DNA of 64,000 bases from an uncultured Oscillospiraceae bacterium (GTDB lineage: Bacteria > Bacillota > Clostridia > Oscillospirales > Ruminococcaceae). The position numbers and the translations under genes were made by a program. Of the stretch, positions 1-9,382 are shown in pieces. Location: assembly GCA_934446455.1 (NCBI GenBank), contig CAKSEE010000002.1, positions 1 to 64,000 on the forward strand. The letters are read 5' to 3'. The notes beneath the pieces are model-generated. The model did no database searches. It had not been told where the DNA came from and saw only the letters and a program-made list of their open reading frames with translations. Within the stretch, counting starts at the first letter, position 1. Every line of letters starts with the position of its first letter.

Positions 1-87
1 GGCATGGACCCCGCGACCTGCCCGAGCGAGGTTCCCGTAAGCGCAGGCTGCTCGGGCAGCTGTGAGGGCTGCCACGGCTGCGGCTGA
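1..87 (+). CDS. C-terminal tail of a probable YlbF/YmcA-family protein (partial)
   Basis: The window opens inside a reading frame that ends at a TGA at 85-87 and encodes 28 residues. The tail is cysteine-rich, closing with CSGSCEGCHGCG. Such Cys/Gly tails are, to my recollection, found on clostridial YlbF-family regulators, and ymcA, a member of that family, lies just upstream of mutS in Bacillus; this is the basis of the name. YlbF/YmcA/YaaT proteins act together in biofilm, competence and sporulation control and in RNase Y function. Only the tail is visible, so the family is an inference from tail composition and position. Confidence 0.45.
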   Translation, partial: GMDPATCPSEVPVSAGCSGSCEGCHGCG

Positions 88-340
88 GGTTTATCCTGAT
101 ATTATTACGTTGCTGCGACCGACGATAATGGCACATCTGCTGCGTTAAACATATATTGTCAGCACACAAACACGACGTTTGTGATGTTGCCCCAAAAGCC
201 CGGCACGACGCCGGGCAACAGAGGGCAACCGCGCCTTGCAGCTGCACCATTCTCCCCGGTCTCGGCGACTGAACCTTTTTGGGCGTTGTTTTTAGCCAAG
301 AGAAACACATTATTCACAATTATTAGAAACAGGAGCGTGC
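88..340. other. Intergenic region upstream of mutS
   Basis: No gene is visible. A GC-rich hairpin (GCCCGGC/GCCGGGC at about 197-215) lacks a T-run and could be a weak terminator or structured RNA. I could not identify a convincing sigma-A promoter for mutS here. Confidence 0.3.
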
Positions 341-2929
341 ATGATGGCGCAGCAGAACGACAAAGTATCCCCTATGCTTCAGCAGTATCTTGACATCAAG
401 GACAAGTACCGCGACTATATTCTGTTTTTCCGCTTAGGGGACTTTTACGAGATGTTCTTTGACGACGCGGTGACGGTATCGCGCGAGCTGGAGCTTGCGC
501 TGACCTCGCGCGCGGGTTCGCCGATGTGCGGAGTGCCGTTCCACAGCTGCGAAATATACCTCAAAAAGCTTATAGACAAGGGCTTTAAGGTGGCTATCTG
601 CGAGCAGCTCACCGACCCCGCCGCTTCAAAGGGGCTGGTGGAGCGCGACGTTATCCGCCTTGTCACCGCAGGCACGGTAATAGAGGCGAGTATGCTGAGC
701 GAGGACGCCAACAACTACATCGCCTGCATTTACGTCGGCGAGGGCGCTGCGGGTCTTGCTTTTTCTGACCTCTCCACGGGCGAGGTGCACGTCTTTGAAA
801 AGAGCGGCGCGAACCTCGAGCAGGAGATGATATCCGAGCTTTCGCGCTTCGACCCAGTAGAGCTGCTTGTTGAGAGCCGCTTTACCACGCTGCACGAGGT
901 GAACGACTTTGTCTGCAACAGGCTCACGCGCTGCATTTCAGAAACGCTGCCCGAGGAGAGCTTCGACAGCTCCGACGAGAGCGTGATAACCAACCAGTTT
1001 GAGGACGGTTGCGAGCTTGGCGTTGCGGATATGCCGTGCGTAAAAAAGGCGCTCTGCGCGATGTTCCGCTACTTCGGCGAAACGCAGAAGGCGACCGTAA
1101 AGCGCTTTACGGGCATAAGAGTGCATTCGGGCGGGGAGTACATGGGGCTTAACCTTACCACGCGCCGCAACCTTGAGCTTACCGAAACCATGCGCACAAA
1201 GGAGAAGCGCGGCTCGCTTCTATGGGTGCTTGACCGCACCGTTACCGTAATGGGCAGGCGCAGGCTGCGCGCGTGGGTGGAGCAGCCGCTGATAAACCCC
1301 ACGGAGATACTGCGCAGGCTTGACGCAGTAGAGGAGCTTGTGGGCGACAACACCGCGCTTTACGAGATATGCGGCGCGCTCAGGGGAATATCCGACCTTG
1401 AGCGGCTTATGACGCGCGTTGTGTACAAATCCGCTTCCCCGCGCGACATATATTCGCTCGGGCAGACCTGCGCGCGGCTCCCCGAGCTTAAGCGCGCGCT
1501 GTCAAAAATGAACGCGCGGCTTCTCGCGACGCTCAACTCGCGTATAAGCGCGCTTGAGGACGTGGCGGGGCTTGTCGCCAACGCCATAAACGACGACCCG
1601 CCCATGAGTATGAAGGACGGCGGCGTTATCCGCGACGGCTTCAACGAGGAAATAGACAGGCTGCGCGGCATAACGGGCGGCGGCAAGGAGATACTCGCGC
1701 AGATAGAGGAGCGCGAGCGCGCCGCAACGGGCATACGCACGCTTAAGGTGGGCTACAACCGCGTTTTCGGCTACTACATAGAGGTGAGCAAGAGCTTCAT
1801 CTCGCAGGTGCCGCCGCACTACCACCGCAAGCAGACCCTCACCACGGGCGAGCGCTACATAACCGACGAGCTTAAGAAGATAGAGGGCGAGATACTCGGC
1901 GCGAACGACAGGATACTTGCGCTCGAGCAGGCGGTGTTCTCAGAGGTGCGCGACTACATTGCCACAAAGCTCGAAACGATACAGACCACCGCCCGCGCCG
2001 TGTCCGAAACGGACGTGCTCTGCTCGTTTGCGCAGGTATCGCTTGAAAACAGCTACGTAAAGCCCGAGATAACGCTCGAGAGCGTTCTGGACATTCGCGG
2101 CGGCAGGCACCCCGTTATCGAAAAGATGATGACGGACAGGCAGTTCACGCCGAACGACGTGCTGCTTGACCTTAAGGACAACCGCCTAATCATCATCACG
2201 GGACCCAATATGTCGGGTAAGTCCACGTTCATGCGGCAGACGGCGCTTATTGTGCTTATGGCGCAGATAGGGTGCTTTGTGCCTGCGAGGTTCGCAAAAA
2301 TAGGCGTTGTTGACAGGATATTCACGCGCGTGGGCGCTTCGGACGACCTTACTGCGGGGCAGTCTACGTTCATGGTGGAGATGAACGAGGTCGCGGATAT
2401 ACTCAAAAACGCGACGAAGAACAGCCTTGTCATACTCGACGAGATAGGCAGGGGAACGTCAACCTTTGACGGCATATCCATAGCAAGGGCTGTGGCGGAG
2501 TACATAAGCGGCAGGAACATCGGCTGCAAAACGCTTTTCGCCACGCACTACCACGAGCTTATCTCCATGGAAAAGACCTGCGAGGGAGTGCGCAACTTCA
2601 GCGTTGCGGTGTCAAGGCGCGGGGAGGACATAAAGTTCCTGCACAAGATAGTCGAGGGCGGCACGGACGACAGCTACGGCATAGAGGTGGCGAAGCTTGC
2701 GGGGCTGCCGCAGAAGGTGCTCGCCCGCGCGCGAGAGGAGCTTAAGGAGCTCGAATCAGGCAGCCGCGAGAAGCTCGCGCAGGTCATTGAAAGCGCCGCG
2801 CCCAGCCAGTTCAGCTTTGCGGCGGTGAACGAGCAGAACGCCATAGCGCGGCTGCGCGCGTGCGACATAGATTCCATGTCGCCCATTGACGCGCTGATGT
2901 TTGTAAAGTCACTTAAGGACACGCTCTGA
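341..2929 (+). CDS. mutS: DNA mismatch repair protein MutS
   Basis: MutS recognises mispaired bases and small loops and hands over to MutL. The 862-residue product has the usual length. The N-terminal mismatch-recognition domain carries the FYEMF motif (Phe-X-Glu wedge, about residues 34-38). The C-terminal ATPase has Walker A GPNMSGKST near residue 620, Walker B with DEIGRGTSTFDG near residue 700, and the FATHYHEL motif after it. AGGAG at 331-335 precedes two adjacent ATGs (341 and 344), so either may be used; the second has better spacing. mutL follows after 68 nt, presumably in the same operon. Confidence 0.97.
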   Translation: MMAQQNDKVSPMLQQYLDIKDKYRDYILFFRLGDFYEMFFDDAVTVSRELELALTSRAGSPMCGVPFHSCEIYLKKLIDKGFKVAICEQLTDPAASKGLVERDVIRLVTAGTVIEASMLSEDANNYIACIYVGEGAAGLAFSDLSTGEVHVFEKSGANLEQEMISELSRFDPVELLVESRFTTLHEVNDFVCNRLTRCISETLPEESFDSSDESVITNQFEDGCELGVADMPCVKKALCAMFRYFGETQKATVKRFTGIRVHSGGEYMGLNLTTRRNLELTETMRTKEKRGSLLWVLDRTVTVMGRRRLRAWVEQPLINPTEILRRLDAVEELVGDNTALYEICGALRGISDLERLMTRVVYKSASPRDIYSLGQTCARLPELKRALSKMNARLLATLNSRISALEDVAGLVANAINDDPPMSMKDGGVIRDGFNEEIDRLRGITGGGKEILAQIEERERAATGIRTLKVGYNRVFGYYIEVSKSFISQVPPHYHRKQTLTTGERYITDELKKIEGEILGANDRILALEQAVFSEVRDYIATKLETIQTTARAVSETDVLCSFAQVSLENSYVKPEITLESVLDIRGGRHPVIEKMMTDRQFTPNDVLLDLKDNRLIIITGPNMSGKSTFMRQTALIVLMAQIGCFVPARFAKIGVVDRIFTRVGASDDLTAGQSTFMVEMNEVADILKNATKNSLVILDEIGRGTSTFDGISIARAVAEYISGRNIGCKTLFATHYHELISMEKTCEGVRNFSVAVSRRGEDIKFLHKIVEGGTDDSYGIEVAKLAGLPQKVLARAREELKELESGSREKLAQVIESAAPSQFSFAAVNEQNAIARLRACDIDSMSPIDALMFVKSLKDTL

Positions 2930-2997
2930 GGGCGAACATTCCCACGTTTCCCGAGGGGGAGAGCGGCAGATTATCCTGCCTTAGAAACGGAGCATAA

Positions 2998-5163
2998 ATG
3001 CCAACTATAAATCTGCTTGAAAAAAGCGTATACGAACTTATAGCGGCGGGCGAGGTGATAGAGCGCCCCGCCTCCGTTATAAAGGAGCTTGCGGAAAACT
3101 CCATAGACGCGGGCGCGCGCACGATATCGGTTGAAATAAAGCGCGGCGGCGTGACCTATATCCGCGTGAGCGACGACGGCTGCGGCATAGCCTACGAGGA
3201 TATGCCGAAAGCTTTTCTGCGCCACGCCACAAGCAAGGTGCTTACCGCGGACGATTTGGAGGACATAAACACGCTCGGCTTTCGCGGCGAGGCGCTCGCT
3301 TCGGTGTGCGCGGTAGGGCGCGTGGAGTGCGTGAGCAAGCGCGGCGGGGACGCGCTCGGCACAAGCTACCGCATAACGGGCGGCGAACCTGTTGAGTACG
3401 AGCGAACGGGCTGCGCGGACGGCACTACCGTGATAATCCGCGACTTGTTTTTCAACACGCCCGCGCGGCTAAAGTTCCTTAAAAAGGACGTTACCGAGGG
3501 CAACTACTGCGCCGCGGTGATAGAGAAGCTCGCGCTCTCGCACCCCGCTATTTCGTTCAGGTTTATTCGCGACGGGCGGCAGACCATGATGACGGGCGGC
3601 GACGGCGAGTATTACAGCGCGGTCTACGCGGTGTTCGGCAAGCAGTTTGCGGCGGGGCTTATCCCTGCGGAGGGCGTGTACCGCGACATAGGAGTGCAGG
3701 GGTACGTTTCATCTCCCCTTGCCGCGCGCAAGAACCGCTCCATGCAGCACTTCTTCGTGAACGGCAGGAGCGTTAAGAGCCCGCTGTGCTCCGCAGCGCT
3801 TGAGGAGGCGTTCAGAAACAGCCTTATGGTGGGCAGATTCCCGGCGTGCGTGCTCAGCGTGAACCTCGACCCCGCTTCGCTCGACGCCAACATCTCCCCG
3901 ACAAAGACGGAGGTGCGCTTCTCAAACGAAAAGGCGGTGTTCGACGCGATTTACGCGGCGGTGAAGAACGCGCTCACGGGCTTTGACGAGAGCCGCGAGA
4001 TTCCGCTTGACGGCGGCGCGCCGCAGACCCTGCCCATTCCCTCGGGCGGAGCGTACCCCGCAGCGTCGCCGCGTCCGCAGACGTTCACGTTCAACTGCCC
4101 CGCGCCTGCGCAGCAGCAGGTTCTCCCCGAAACCGAGAGCCCGCTGTTTGCGGGGAGTTCGCTCGCGGCAAATGGTTCGCTCGCTGCGAACGTTTCGCTT
4201 TCGGCAAGCGCTTCCGCTGCGGCGGGGACGCGCTGTTCAATGCCCGCGCCTGCTGCACCCGAGGAGCCGCCGCTTGAAAGCTACCCCGGGTTTGCGTATC
4301 TTTCGCAGAAAAGCTTCCTTAAGCGGAACAGCGCGCCCGCCGCGGGCGCTTCGCAAAAGGCGGAAACTGCGCGCCTTGCAGGGACAGCTCCCGCCGAAAA
4401 AACGGCAGCGGCTGAGGGCTCCGCTACAGCGGTTGATATTCCCGCCGCAGCGGTTGATATTCCCGCCGCAGCGGTTACTGAGCCCGCCGCAGCGGTTACT
4501 GAGCCCGCCGCAGCGCCCGGGTGTGAAGAGGCTGCGGCGCTCGCCATATCTTCCGCGCAAAATGCGCCCGAAGTCCCCCTGCGCGCCGAAGCGCACGTTA
4601 AGGTGCGCGTGGTGGGCGAGCTTTTCAAGACCTACATCGTGTGCGAGAGCGAGGGTTCAATGCTCCTTATAGACAAGCACGCGGCGCACGAGCGGATAAA
4701 TTTCGAGCTGTTCAAAAGCAGGGCGGGCAGCAGGGGACAGTTGCTGCTCGAACCGTGCGCGGTGCGGCTCTCCCCGGAGGAATACGAGGCGGTGAGCAGC
4801 TTTTCGGACAAGCTTGCGGAGGTAGGACTGACGCTCGAGTTCGGCGGGGATTGCACGGTGCGCGTTACGGCGATGCCGCAGCCGCTCGACAGCGCAGACC
4901 CTGCGGACGTGCTTGAAAGCGTGGCGCAGCTGCTTGCGAGCGGCAGCGACAACGCGCGCGGCGAGCTTTTCGACGACGCGCTGCACACAATGGCGTGCAA
5001 GGCCTCGGTAAGGGGCAACGAGGACAACGACATAACCGAGCTTGAAGCGCTTGCGGACAGGGTACTCAACGACCGCGCGATACGCTACTGCCCGCACGGC
5101 AGACCCGTGCTTACGCAGATTTCGCGCGGACAGCTCGAACGGTACTTTGGGAGGACGATATGA
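2998..5163 (+). CDS. mutL: DNA mismatch repair protein MutL (endonuclease type)
   Basis: MutL couples MutS recognition to downstream repair. The N-terminal GHKL ATPase shows ELAENSIDAG, DDGCGI and GFRGEAL motifs within the first 100 residues. The C-terminal dimerisation/nuclease domain carries IDKHAAHERINFE near residue 555, the metal-binding DQHA(X)2E(X)4E motif with Lys in place of Gln, plus CPHGRPVL near the end, so it looks like a nicking MutL as in Bacillus. The product is 721 residues, longer than usual, because of an Ala/Pro-rich linker (about residues 340-525) containing 7-residue tandem repeats. The stop overlaps the start of the PfkB gene (ATGA), indicating translational coupling. 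Confidence 0.96.
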   Translation: MPTINLLEKSVYELIAAGEVIERPASVIKELAENSIDAGARTISVEIKRGGVTYIRVSDDGCGIAYEDMPKAFLRHATSKVLTADDLEDINTLGFRGEALASVCAVGRVECVSKRGGDALGTSYRITGGEPVEYERTGCADGTTVIIRDLFFNTPARLKFLKKDVTEGNYCAAVIEKLALSHPAISFRFIRDGRQTMMTGGDGEYYSAVYAVFGKQFAAGLIPAEGVYRDIGVQGYVSSPLAARKNRSMQHFFVNGRSVKSPLCSAALEEAFRNSLMVGRFPACVLSVNLDPASLDANISPTKTEVRFSNEKAVFDAIYAAVKNALTGFDESREIPLDGGAPQTLPIPSGGAYPAASPRPQTFTFNCPAPAQQQVLPETESPLFAGSSLAANGSLAANVSLSASASAAAGTRCSMPAPAAPEEPPLESYPGFAYLSQKSFLKRNSAPAAGASQKAETARLAGTAPAEKTAAAEGSATAVDIPAAAVDIPAAAVTEPAAAVTEPAAAPGCEEAAALAISSAQNAPEVPLRAEAHVKVRVVGELFKTYIVCESEGSMLLIDKHAAHERINFELFKSRAGSRGQLLLEPCAVRLSPEEYEAVSSFSDKLAEVGLTLEFGGDCTVRVTAMPQPLDSADPADVLESVAQLLASGSDNARGELFDDALHTMACKASVRGNEDNDITELEALADRVLNDRAIRYCPHGRPVLTQISRGQLERYFGRTI
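4423..4515 (+). repeat. 21-bp in-frame tandem repeats inside mutL
   Basis: Near-identical 21-bp units begin at 4441, 4462, 4483 and 4504 (the last partial), with a related 18-bp piece before them. They encode PAAAVDI, PAAAVDI, PAAAVTE and PAAAVTE, so changes in copy number keep the reading frame and only alter the length of the linker between the ATPase and nuclease domains. Confidence 0.9.
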
Positions 5164-5960
5164 CAAAGCTTATTTCGGCAGGGTGCGTGTGCGTGGATGT
5201 TTTTGAGCAGGAGGGCGAGCTGCGCGCGGGCGGCGAGGCGCTCAACTTCTGCGGCAATGCCTGCACGCTGAGCGGCGTTGAAACGGCGCTCGCAGGAGTT
5301 ACGGGCGACGACGCATACGCAGATTTTATCCGTGAACGGCTGCGCACGCTGCCCGTGGATACCTCGCACCTGCACATGGTTCACGGCGCTACGGCAAATC
5401 ACCGTATCCGCCACACGGCGGACGGCGACAGGTGGTTCGCCGAGGGCGCGTGGAACGGCGGCGTTCAGGACGCGTTCAGGCTTGACGGCGGGGACCTCGC
5501 CTTTTTGCAGACGGCTGACGCGGTCCACACGATGTACGATTCGCCGCTTTTCGGGCAGGTGCTTGAAGCGCGGCGGCAGGGCGGATTCCTGCTTGCGGTG
5601 GATTTTAACGATCACGGCGGCTATGCCGCGTGGGAGGAATACCTGCGCGATATAGACCTTTTCTTTATTAGCGACGCGGCGGGCGATTGGTGCGAAAACG
5701 CGCTTCGCGAGTGGTCGCGGCGGTTCGGCGGGGTGTTTACGGTAACGCACGGCGCTGCGGGCAGCGTATCGTTCTGCGGCGGCAGGGAGTACAGGTGCGC
5801 GGCGGTTCCCGTTGAAAAGGTGATAGACACGACGGGCGCGGGCGACAGCTATATTGCGGGCTTTACCGCAGAATACGCGCGCTCGCATGATATCGTGAAG
5901 GCAATGGAACAGGGAAGCGCGCTTGCGGCGGCGAACATCGTGCGGCTTGGCGGCTTCTGA
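5160..5960 (+). CDS. PfkB-family sugar kinase, fructoselysine 6-kinase-like
   Basis: This is a 266-residue ribokinase-fold kinase. The C-terminal signature DTTGAGDSYIAGF (about residues 222-234) contains the GAGD motif with the catalytic base Asp; the anion-hole region and a substrate-binding N-terminal half (GGEALNFCGNA) are present. Overall it resembles FrlD-type fructoselysine 6-kinases, which phosphorylate Amadori products, but no deglycase (frlB) or transporter gene lies nearby, so the substrate is uncertain. It overlaps mutL by 4 nt and is followed 17 nt later by miaA, so it is embedded in the mutSL-miaA operon rather than in a catabolic cluster. Confidence 0.8.
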   Translation: MTKLISAGCVCVDVFEQEGELRAGGEALNFCGNACTLSGVETALAGVTGDDAYADFIRERLRTLPVDTSHLHMVHGATANHRIRHTADGDRWFAEGAWNGGVQDAFRLDGGDLAFLQTADAVHTMYDSPLFGQVLEARRQGGFLLAVDFNDHGGYAAWEEYLRDIDLFFISDAAGDWCENALREWSRRFGGVFTVTHGAAGSVSFCGGREYRCAAVPVEKVIDTTGAGDSYIAGFTAEYARSHDIVKAMEQGSALAAANIVRLGGF

Positions 5961-5977
5961 CGGATACGGAGGCGGCA

Positions 5978-6907
5978 ATGAGCAGGGTGATAGTAGTCTG
6001 CGGACCTACAGCGTCGGGCAAGACCGCGCTTGCGGTGGAGCTTGCAAAGCGGCACGACGGCGAGGTCATATCTGCGGACAGTATGCAGATTTACACCGAT
6101 ATGGACGTAGCCTCCGCAAAGGCGACCGAGCGGGAGCGGCAGGGCATTCCGCATCACCTCATGGACTTCCTGCCGCCGTCGCAGGGCTTTTCAGTCGCGG
6201 ACTGGACGGCTATGGCGGACGAATGCACGCGGGATATCCTGTCCCGCAGGAAAACGCCGATAATCTGCGGCGGAACGGGGCTTTACATCTCGTCGTTCGT
6301 GGACAACCTCACGTTTGACGACAGCCGCTGCGACCCCGCTTTCCGCGAGGAGATGAGGGCGTTTGCGCAGGAACGCGGCGGCGCGGCTCTGCTGGAGCGG
6401 CTGCGCGCGGTAGACGCGGAAACGGCGGCGGCTCTCCACGAAAACAACGTGGGGCGCATAATCCGCGCGCTTGAGGTGTACCACACAACGGGTCACACCA
6501 TATCCGAAGCGAAGCGAATGTCGCGTGCAGTGCCCTCGCCATACGAGTTTGTGATGATGGCGCTTGTTTTCGCGGACAGGGCGGTGCTGCACGAGCGCAT
6601 AAACAGGCGCGTGGACATAATGCTTGAAAACGGTCTGCTTGACGAGGCGCGCGCCTGCTGGCTCGACAGGGAGCGCCCAACGGCGGCGCAGGCTATCGGC
6701 TGCAAGGAGTTCTACCCGTACTTTGCGGGGGAGAAGCCGCTTGAGGAGTGCGTGGAAACGCTCAAGCTGCGCACGCGGCAGTACGCGAAGCGACAGATGA
6801 CGTGGTTCAGGCGCGACCCGCGCATTCACGAGCTTGTACTTGACGGCACGGAGAACTTGGAGCGTGTAACGCAGCTTGCGGAGGATATCATAAACGCGGC
6901 GGGATAA
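5978..6907 (+). CDS. miaA: tRNA dimethylallyltransferase MiaA
   Basis: MiaA transfers a dimethylallyl group to N6 of A37 in tRNAs reading codons that start with U. The 309-residue product has the P-loop GPTASGKTALAVELA at the N terminus, the SADSMQIY substrate motif with the catalytic Asp near residue 35, and GGTGLYISS near residue 95, all characteristic of the family. GGAGG precedes the ATG. In many Firmicutes miaA follows mutSL and is followed by hfq, as here. Confidence 0.96.
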   Translation: MSRVIVVCGPTASGKTALAVELAKRHDGEVISADSMQIYTDMDVASAKATERERQGIPHHLMDFLPPSQGFSVADWTAMADECTRDILSRRKTPIICGGTGLYISSFVDNLTFDDSRCDPAFREEMRAFAQERGGAALLERLRAVDAETAAALHENNVGRIIRALEVYHTTGHTISEAKRMSRAVPSPYEFVMMALVFADRAVLHERINRRVDIMLENGLLDEARACWLDRERPTAAQAIGCKEFYPYFAGEKPLEECVETLKLRTRQYAKRQMTWFRRDPRIHELVLDGTENLERVTQLAEDIINAAG

Positions 6908-7221
6908 GCGGTTCCTGCCGCGTGTTGCGTATTCTGCACCGCTGTGATTCCATATTATTACATAGTAATAATATATTACCTGCAAATGAAACCGAGCGCC
7001 GTATCTTCGTGCAGGATAGCAGTGGAATAAATGACTATTTATGGTTATTGCGAGCGTATTTGTAGAATTTTTTTGAAATATTTTTTGAAAACAGGTGAAA
7101 AGTAACTAGATTTTTTTGAAATGATATGCTATAATATATTTTGTAACATTGGGGCAATTTGCGTTTTGGATATAAAACAGAATGCAAACACCGAAAAAGA
7201 AGAGAGAAAAGGTGGTTTATC
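6908..7221. other. AT-rich intergenic region between miaA and hfq
   Basis: No gene is seen. A perfect 10-bp inverted repeat with a 3-nt loop (ATATTATTAC at 6952-6961, GTAATAATAT at 6965-6974) lies 45 nt after miaA and may be a protein-binding site or weak terminator. Farther on is a likely hfq promoter with an extended -10 (TGCTATAAT at 7127-7135). The base composition is clearly more AT-rich than the flanking genes. Confidence 0.5.
7127..7135 (+). promoter_or_regulatory. Extended -10 promoter for hfq
   Basis: TGCTATAAT at 7127-7135 is a TGN-extended -10 element. The region 17-18 nt upstream (TAGATT) is a poor -35, consistent with an extended -10 promoter. It would start transcription around 7142, about 80 nt before the hfq ATG. 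Confidence 0.5.
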
Positions 7222-7467
7222 ATGGCAAAGGATATCAACTTACAGGACGTTTTCCTCAATCAGGCGAGAAAGGACAGGATTCCTGTTACTATCTATATCA
7301 CTAACGGATTTCAGTTCAAGGGCATTGTAAAGGGCTTTGACAACTACACCGTTATACTTGACACCGACGGAAAACAGAACCTTATTTACAAGCATGCCAT
7401 TTCCACGATAACCCCCTTAAAGCCCGTATCTATCCTTGACGCCTACGAAAAGGCCGAGGAGGAGTAA
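7222..7467 (+). CDS. hfq: RNA chaperone Hfq
   Basis: Hfq is a hexameric Sm-fold RNA chaperone that binds small RNAs and mRNA 3' ends. The 81-residue product has the Sm1 motif region ([21 protein letters not shown]) and the Sm2 signature as YKHAIST (canonical YKHAIS) near residue 57. The start at 7222 is chosen because it follows AAAGGTGG at a suitable distance and gives the canonical MAKDINLQD start; an upstream in-frame ATG at 7159 would add an unsupported extension. Its last base is the first base of the next start codon (TAATG). Confidence 0.95.
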   Translation: MAKDINLQDVFLNQARKDRIPVTIYITNGFQFKGIVKGFDNYTVILDTDGKQNLIYKHAISTITPLKPVSILDAYEKAEEE

Positions 7468-8681
7468 TGCGTTCGCGCTGGACAGCCTTCATCATCGTGG
7501 TGGTGTCCTTGCTTGTTATCCTGCTTGCCGTAGGGCAGACGTTTTTTGCGGGAGGCAGCGACCTTTCCACGGAAACGGCGTACTTTTACAGCATGGAGGA
7601 GGAGATCCCATTTATGGGCGTGTACCTTCGCGATGAAACGGTGGTGTACGACAGCGGCACGGGCGTGCTGAGCTATGAGTGCGACAACGGCAGCCGCGTT
7701 GGCAAGAGCACGGTCGTTGCAAGGCGATATAAGAGCGAGAGCGACATCAACGCCCGCAGGGAGAGCGAGAGACTTTCGCGGAGGATAGAGGTGCTGAAGA
7801 ACGCCGAGCGGCTTCTCGGCACGGACAGCTCCCAGCTCGAGGCGATATCGAGCCAGATAAACGAGCGTCACGCGGAGCTTATCGACAGCATAAGAAACGG
7901 CGATTACACCGCGGCGGCAGAGCTTGAAAGCTCCATGCTCGAGGCGCTTTGCAAACGCGAGATAACGCTCGGCAAGTCCGACGGGTATTCCGCGCGGATA
8001 AGCGGGCTTGAAAACCGCATAGCGCAGCTCAGCGCTTCGGGGCAGGGCAGCACGCACGACATATGCGCGGGCGGCGCGGGCTACTTCGTAAGCGGCACGG
8101 ACGGCTACGAGGGGGAGCTTGGCTTCTCCGACATCGAGGGGCTGACCGCAAAGCGAATAAAAGACATAATTGCAAAGCCTGAAAAGTCCGCGGACAACAG
8201 GGCGATAGGCAAGCTTATTTCGGACTACCGCTGGAGAGCGGCGGCCGTTATAGAAACGCAGCGTATGTTCGGCATGAACGAAACGAAGCAGGTAAAGCTT
8301 CGCGTAGGCTCGGACGGGACGCTATTTGACGCTGTGATAGTGTCCGTTACCGACAACGGCGACGGGACGTCGCTTTACATATTCGAGTGCGACAGGCTGA
8401 ACGATACGGTAACGCAGGGCAGGACGGCGCAGTTCAAGCTGGTTGTTTCAAGCTACGGCGGTCTGCGCGTTTCGGCAAGCGCAAAGCGAATGACGGGCGA
8501 CAGCGAGTACGGCGTGTATGTGGTGCAGGGAACGGCGCTCAAGTACAAGAAGCTCGACGTTATATACTGGGGCGAGGATTATGTCATAAGCGCCCAGCGC
8601 GACGACCCCGATTACCTCAAGCTGTACGATACTATAGTTACAGAGGGCAAGGACCTTTACGATGGAAAAGTTGTTGAGTAA
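7467..8681 (+). CDS. HlyD-like single-pass membrane protein of the sepF cluster
   Basis: The 404-residue product starts with a short basic tail and one membrane segment (about residues 8-28). An extracytoplasmic region follows, with a barrel-like stretch (MGVYLRDETVVY), a long coiled-coil-like section (about residues 90-190) and a second beta-rich part (VKLRVGSDGTLFDAVIVSV). This hairpin-within-lipoyl-domain layout is that of HlyD/membrane-fusion adaptors that Clostridia carry between hfq and ylmE/sepF. No partner transporter is adjacent. It is translationally coupled to hfq and overlaps the next gene by 20 nt. The position next to division genes suggests an envelope or septum role, which is inference. 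Confidence 0.7.
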   Translation: MRSRWTAFIIVVVSLLVILLAVGQTFFAGGSDLSTETAYFYSMEEEIPFMGVYLRDETVVYDSGTGVLSYECDNGSRVGKSTVVARRYKSESDINARRESERLSRRIEVLKNAERLLGTDSSQLEAISSQINERHAELIDSIRNGDYTAAAELESSMLEALCKREITLGKSDGYSARISGLENRIAQLSASGQGSTHDICAGGAGYFVSGTDGYEGELGFSDIEGLTAKRIKDIIAKPEKSADNRAIGKLISDYRWRAAAVIETQRMFGMNETKQVKLRVGSDGTLFDAVIVSVTDNGDGTSLYIFECDRLNDTVTQGRTAQFKLVVSSYGGLRVSASAKRMTGDSEYGVYVVQGTALKYKKLDVIYWGEDYVISAQRDDPDYLKLYDTIVTEGKDLYDGKVVE

Positions 8682-9366
8682 CACGCAGACTTCTGCGGAC
8701 GATATAGCGCAAAGCTACGCACGTATCCGCGAAAACATGGCGGCAGCCATGGCTGCGGCGGGGCGCACGGACAGCGTAAAGCTCATGGCGGTAACCAAAA
8801 CGGTAAGCCCGGACAGGGTGAACCGCGCTGTTGCGCTTGGCGCAGACCTGCTGGGTGAAAACCGCGTGCAGGAGTTTCTTGAGAAGCGCGAGAGCTATCT
8901 TCCCGCACAGGTGCATTTCATCGGGTCGCTGCAAAGCAACAAGGTGAAGTACATCATAGACAAGGTAACGATGATACATTCCGTTGACAGCGTACATCTT
9001 GCGGAGGAAATAGACCGCAGGGCGGCGCAGCACGGACTGGTCATGGATATACTCGCCGAAATAAACATAGGCGGCGAGGAAACAAAGGGCGGCATTGCGC
9101 CCGCGCAGGCGGAGGAGTTCTGCGCACAGCTGCGCAGCCTTAAAAACGTAAGGCTGAGAGGTCTTATGACGATACCGCCGCCAGACTGCGCGGAGAGCTG
9201 CTATGCTGATATGCAGGCGCTCTTCAGGCGGCTCGGGCAGTTGTTCGGCGGAGAGTTCGACACGCTTTCCATGGGTATGTCGGGCGACTACGAAACGGCG
9301 ATAAAATATGGGGCAACAATTATCCGGATAGGCTCGGGTCTTTTCGGATACAGAAAATATTTATAA
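8662..9366 (+). CDS. ylmE: YggS/YlmE-family PLP homeostasis protein
   Basis: The 234-residue product is an alanine-racemase-like single-domain TIM barrel that binds pyridoxal phosphate; the Lys of KLMAVTKTVS (about residue 40) is the expected Schiff-base residue. HFIGSLQSNKVK and the C-terminal SMGMSGDYETAIKYGATIIRIGSGLFG block are family hallmarks. These proteins have no known enzyme activity and control PLP and amino/keto acid balance. The start at 8662 lies inside the upstream gene. sepF follows 16 nt later. Confidence 0.93.
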   Translation: MEKLLSNTQTSADDIAQSYARIRENMAAAMAAAGRTDSVKLMAVTKTVSPDRVNRAVALGADLLGENRVQEFLEKRESYLPAQVHFIGSLQSNKVKYIIDKVTMIHSVDSVHLAEEIDRRAAQHGLVMDILAEINIGGEETKGGIAPAQAEEFCAQLRSLKNVRLRGLMTIPPPDCAESCYADMQALFRRLGQLFGGEFDTLSMGMSGDYETAIKYGATIIRIGSGLFGYRKYL

Positions 9367-9382
9367 TTGGGAGGAAAATATC

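Noticed and set aside
3983..4672. Arg/Pro-rich 229-codon frame inside mutL
   Set aside because: It is an out-of-frame reading of the Ala/Pro-rich linker, with no ribosome binding site or family match.
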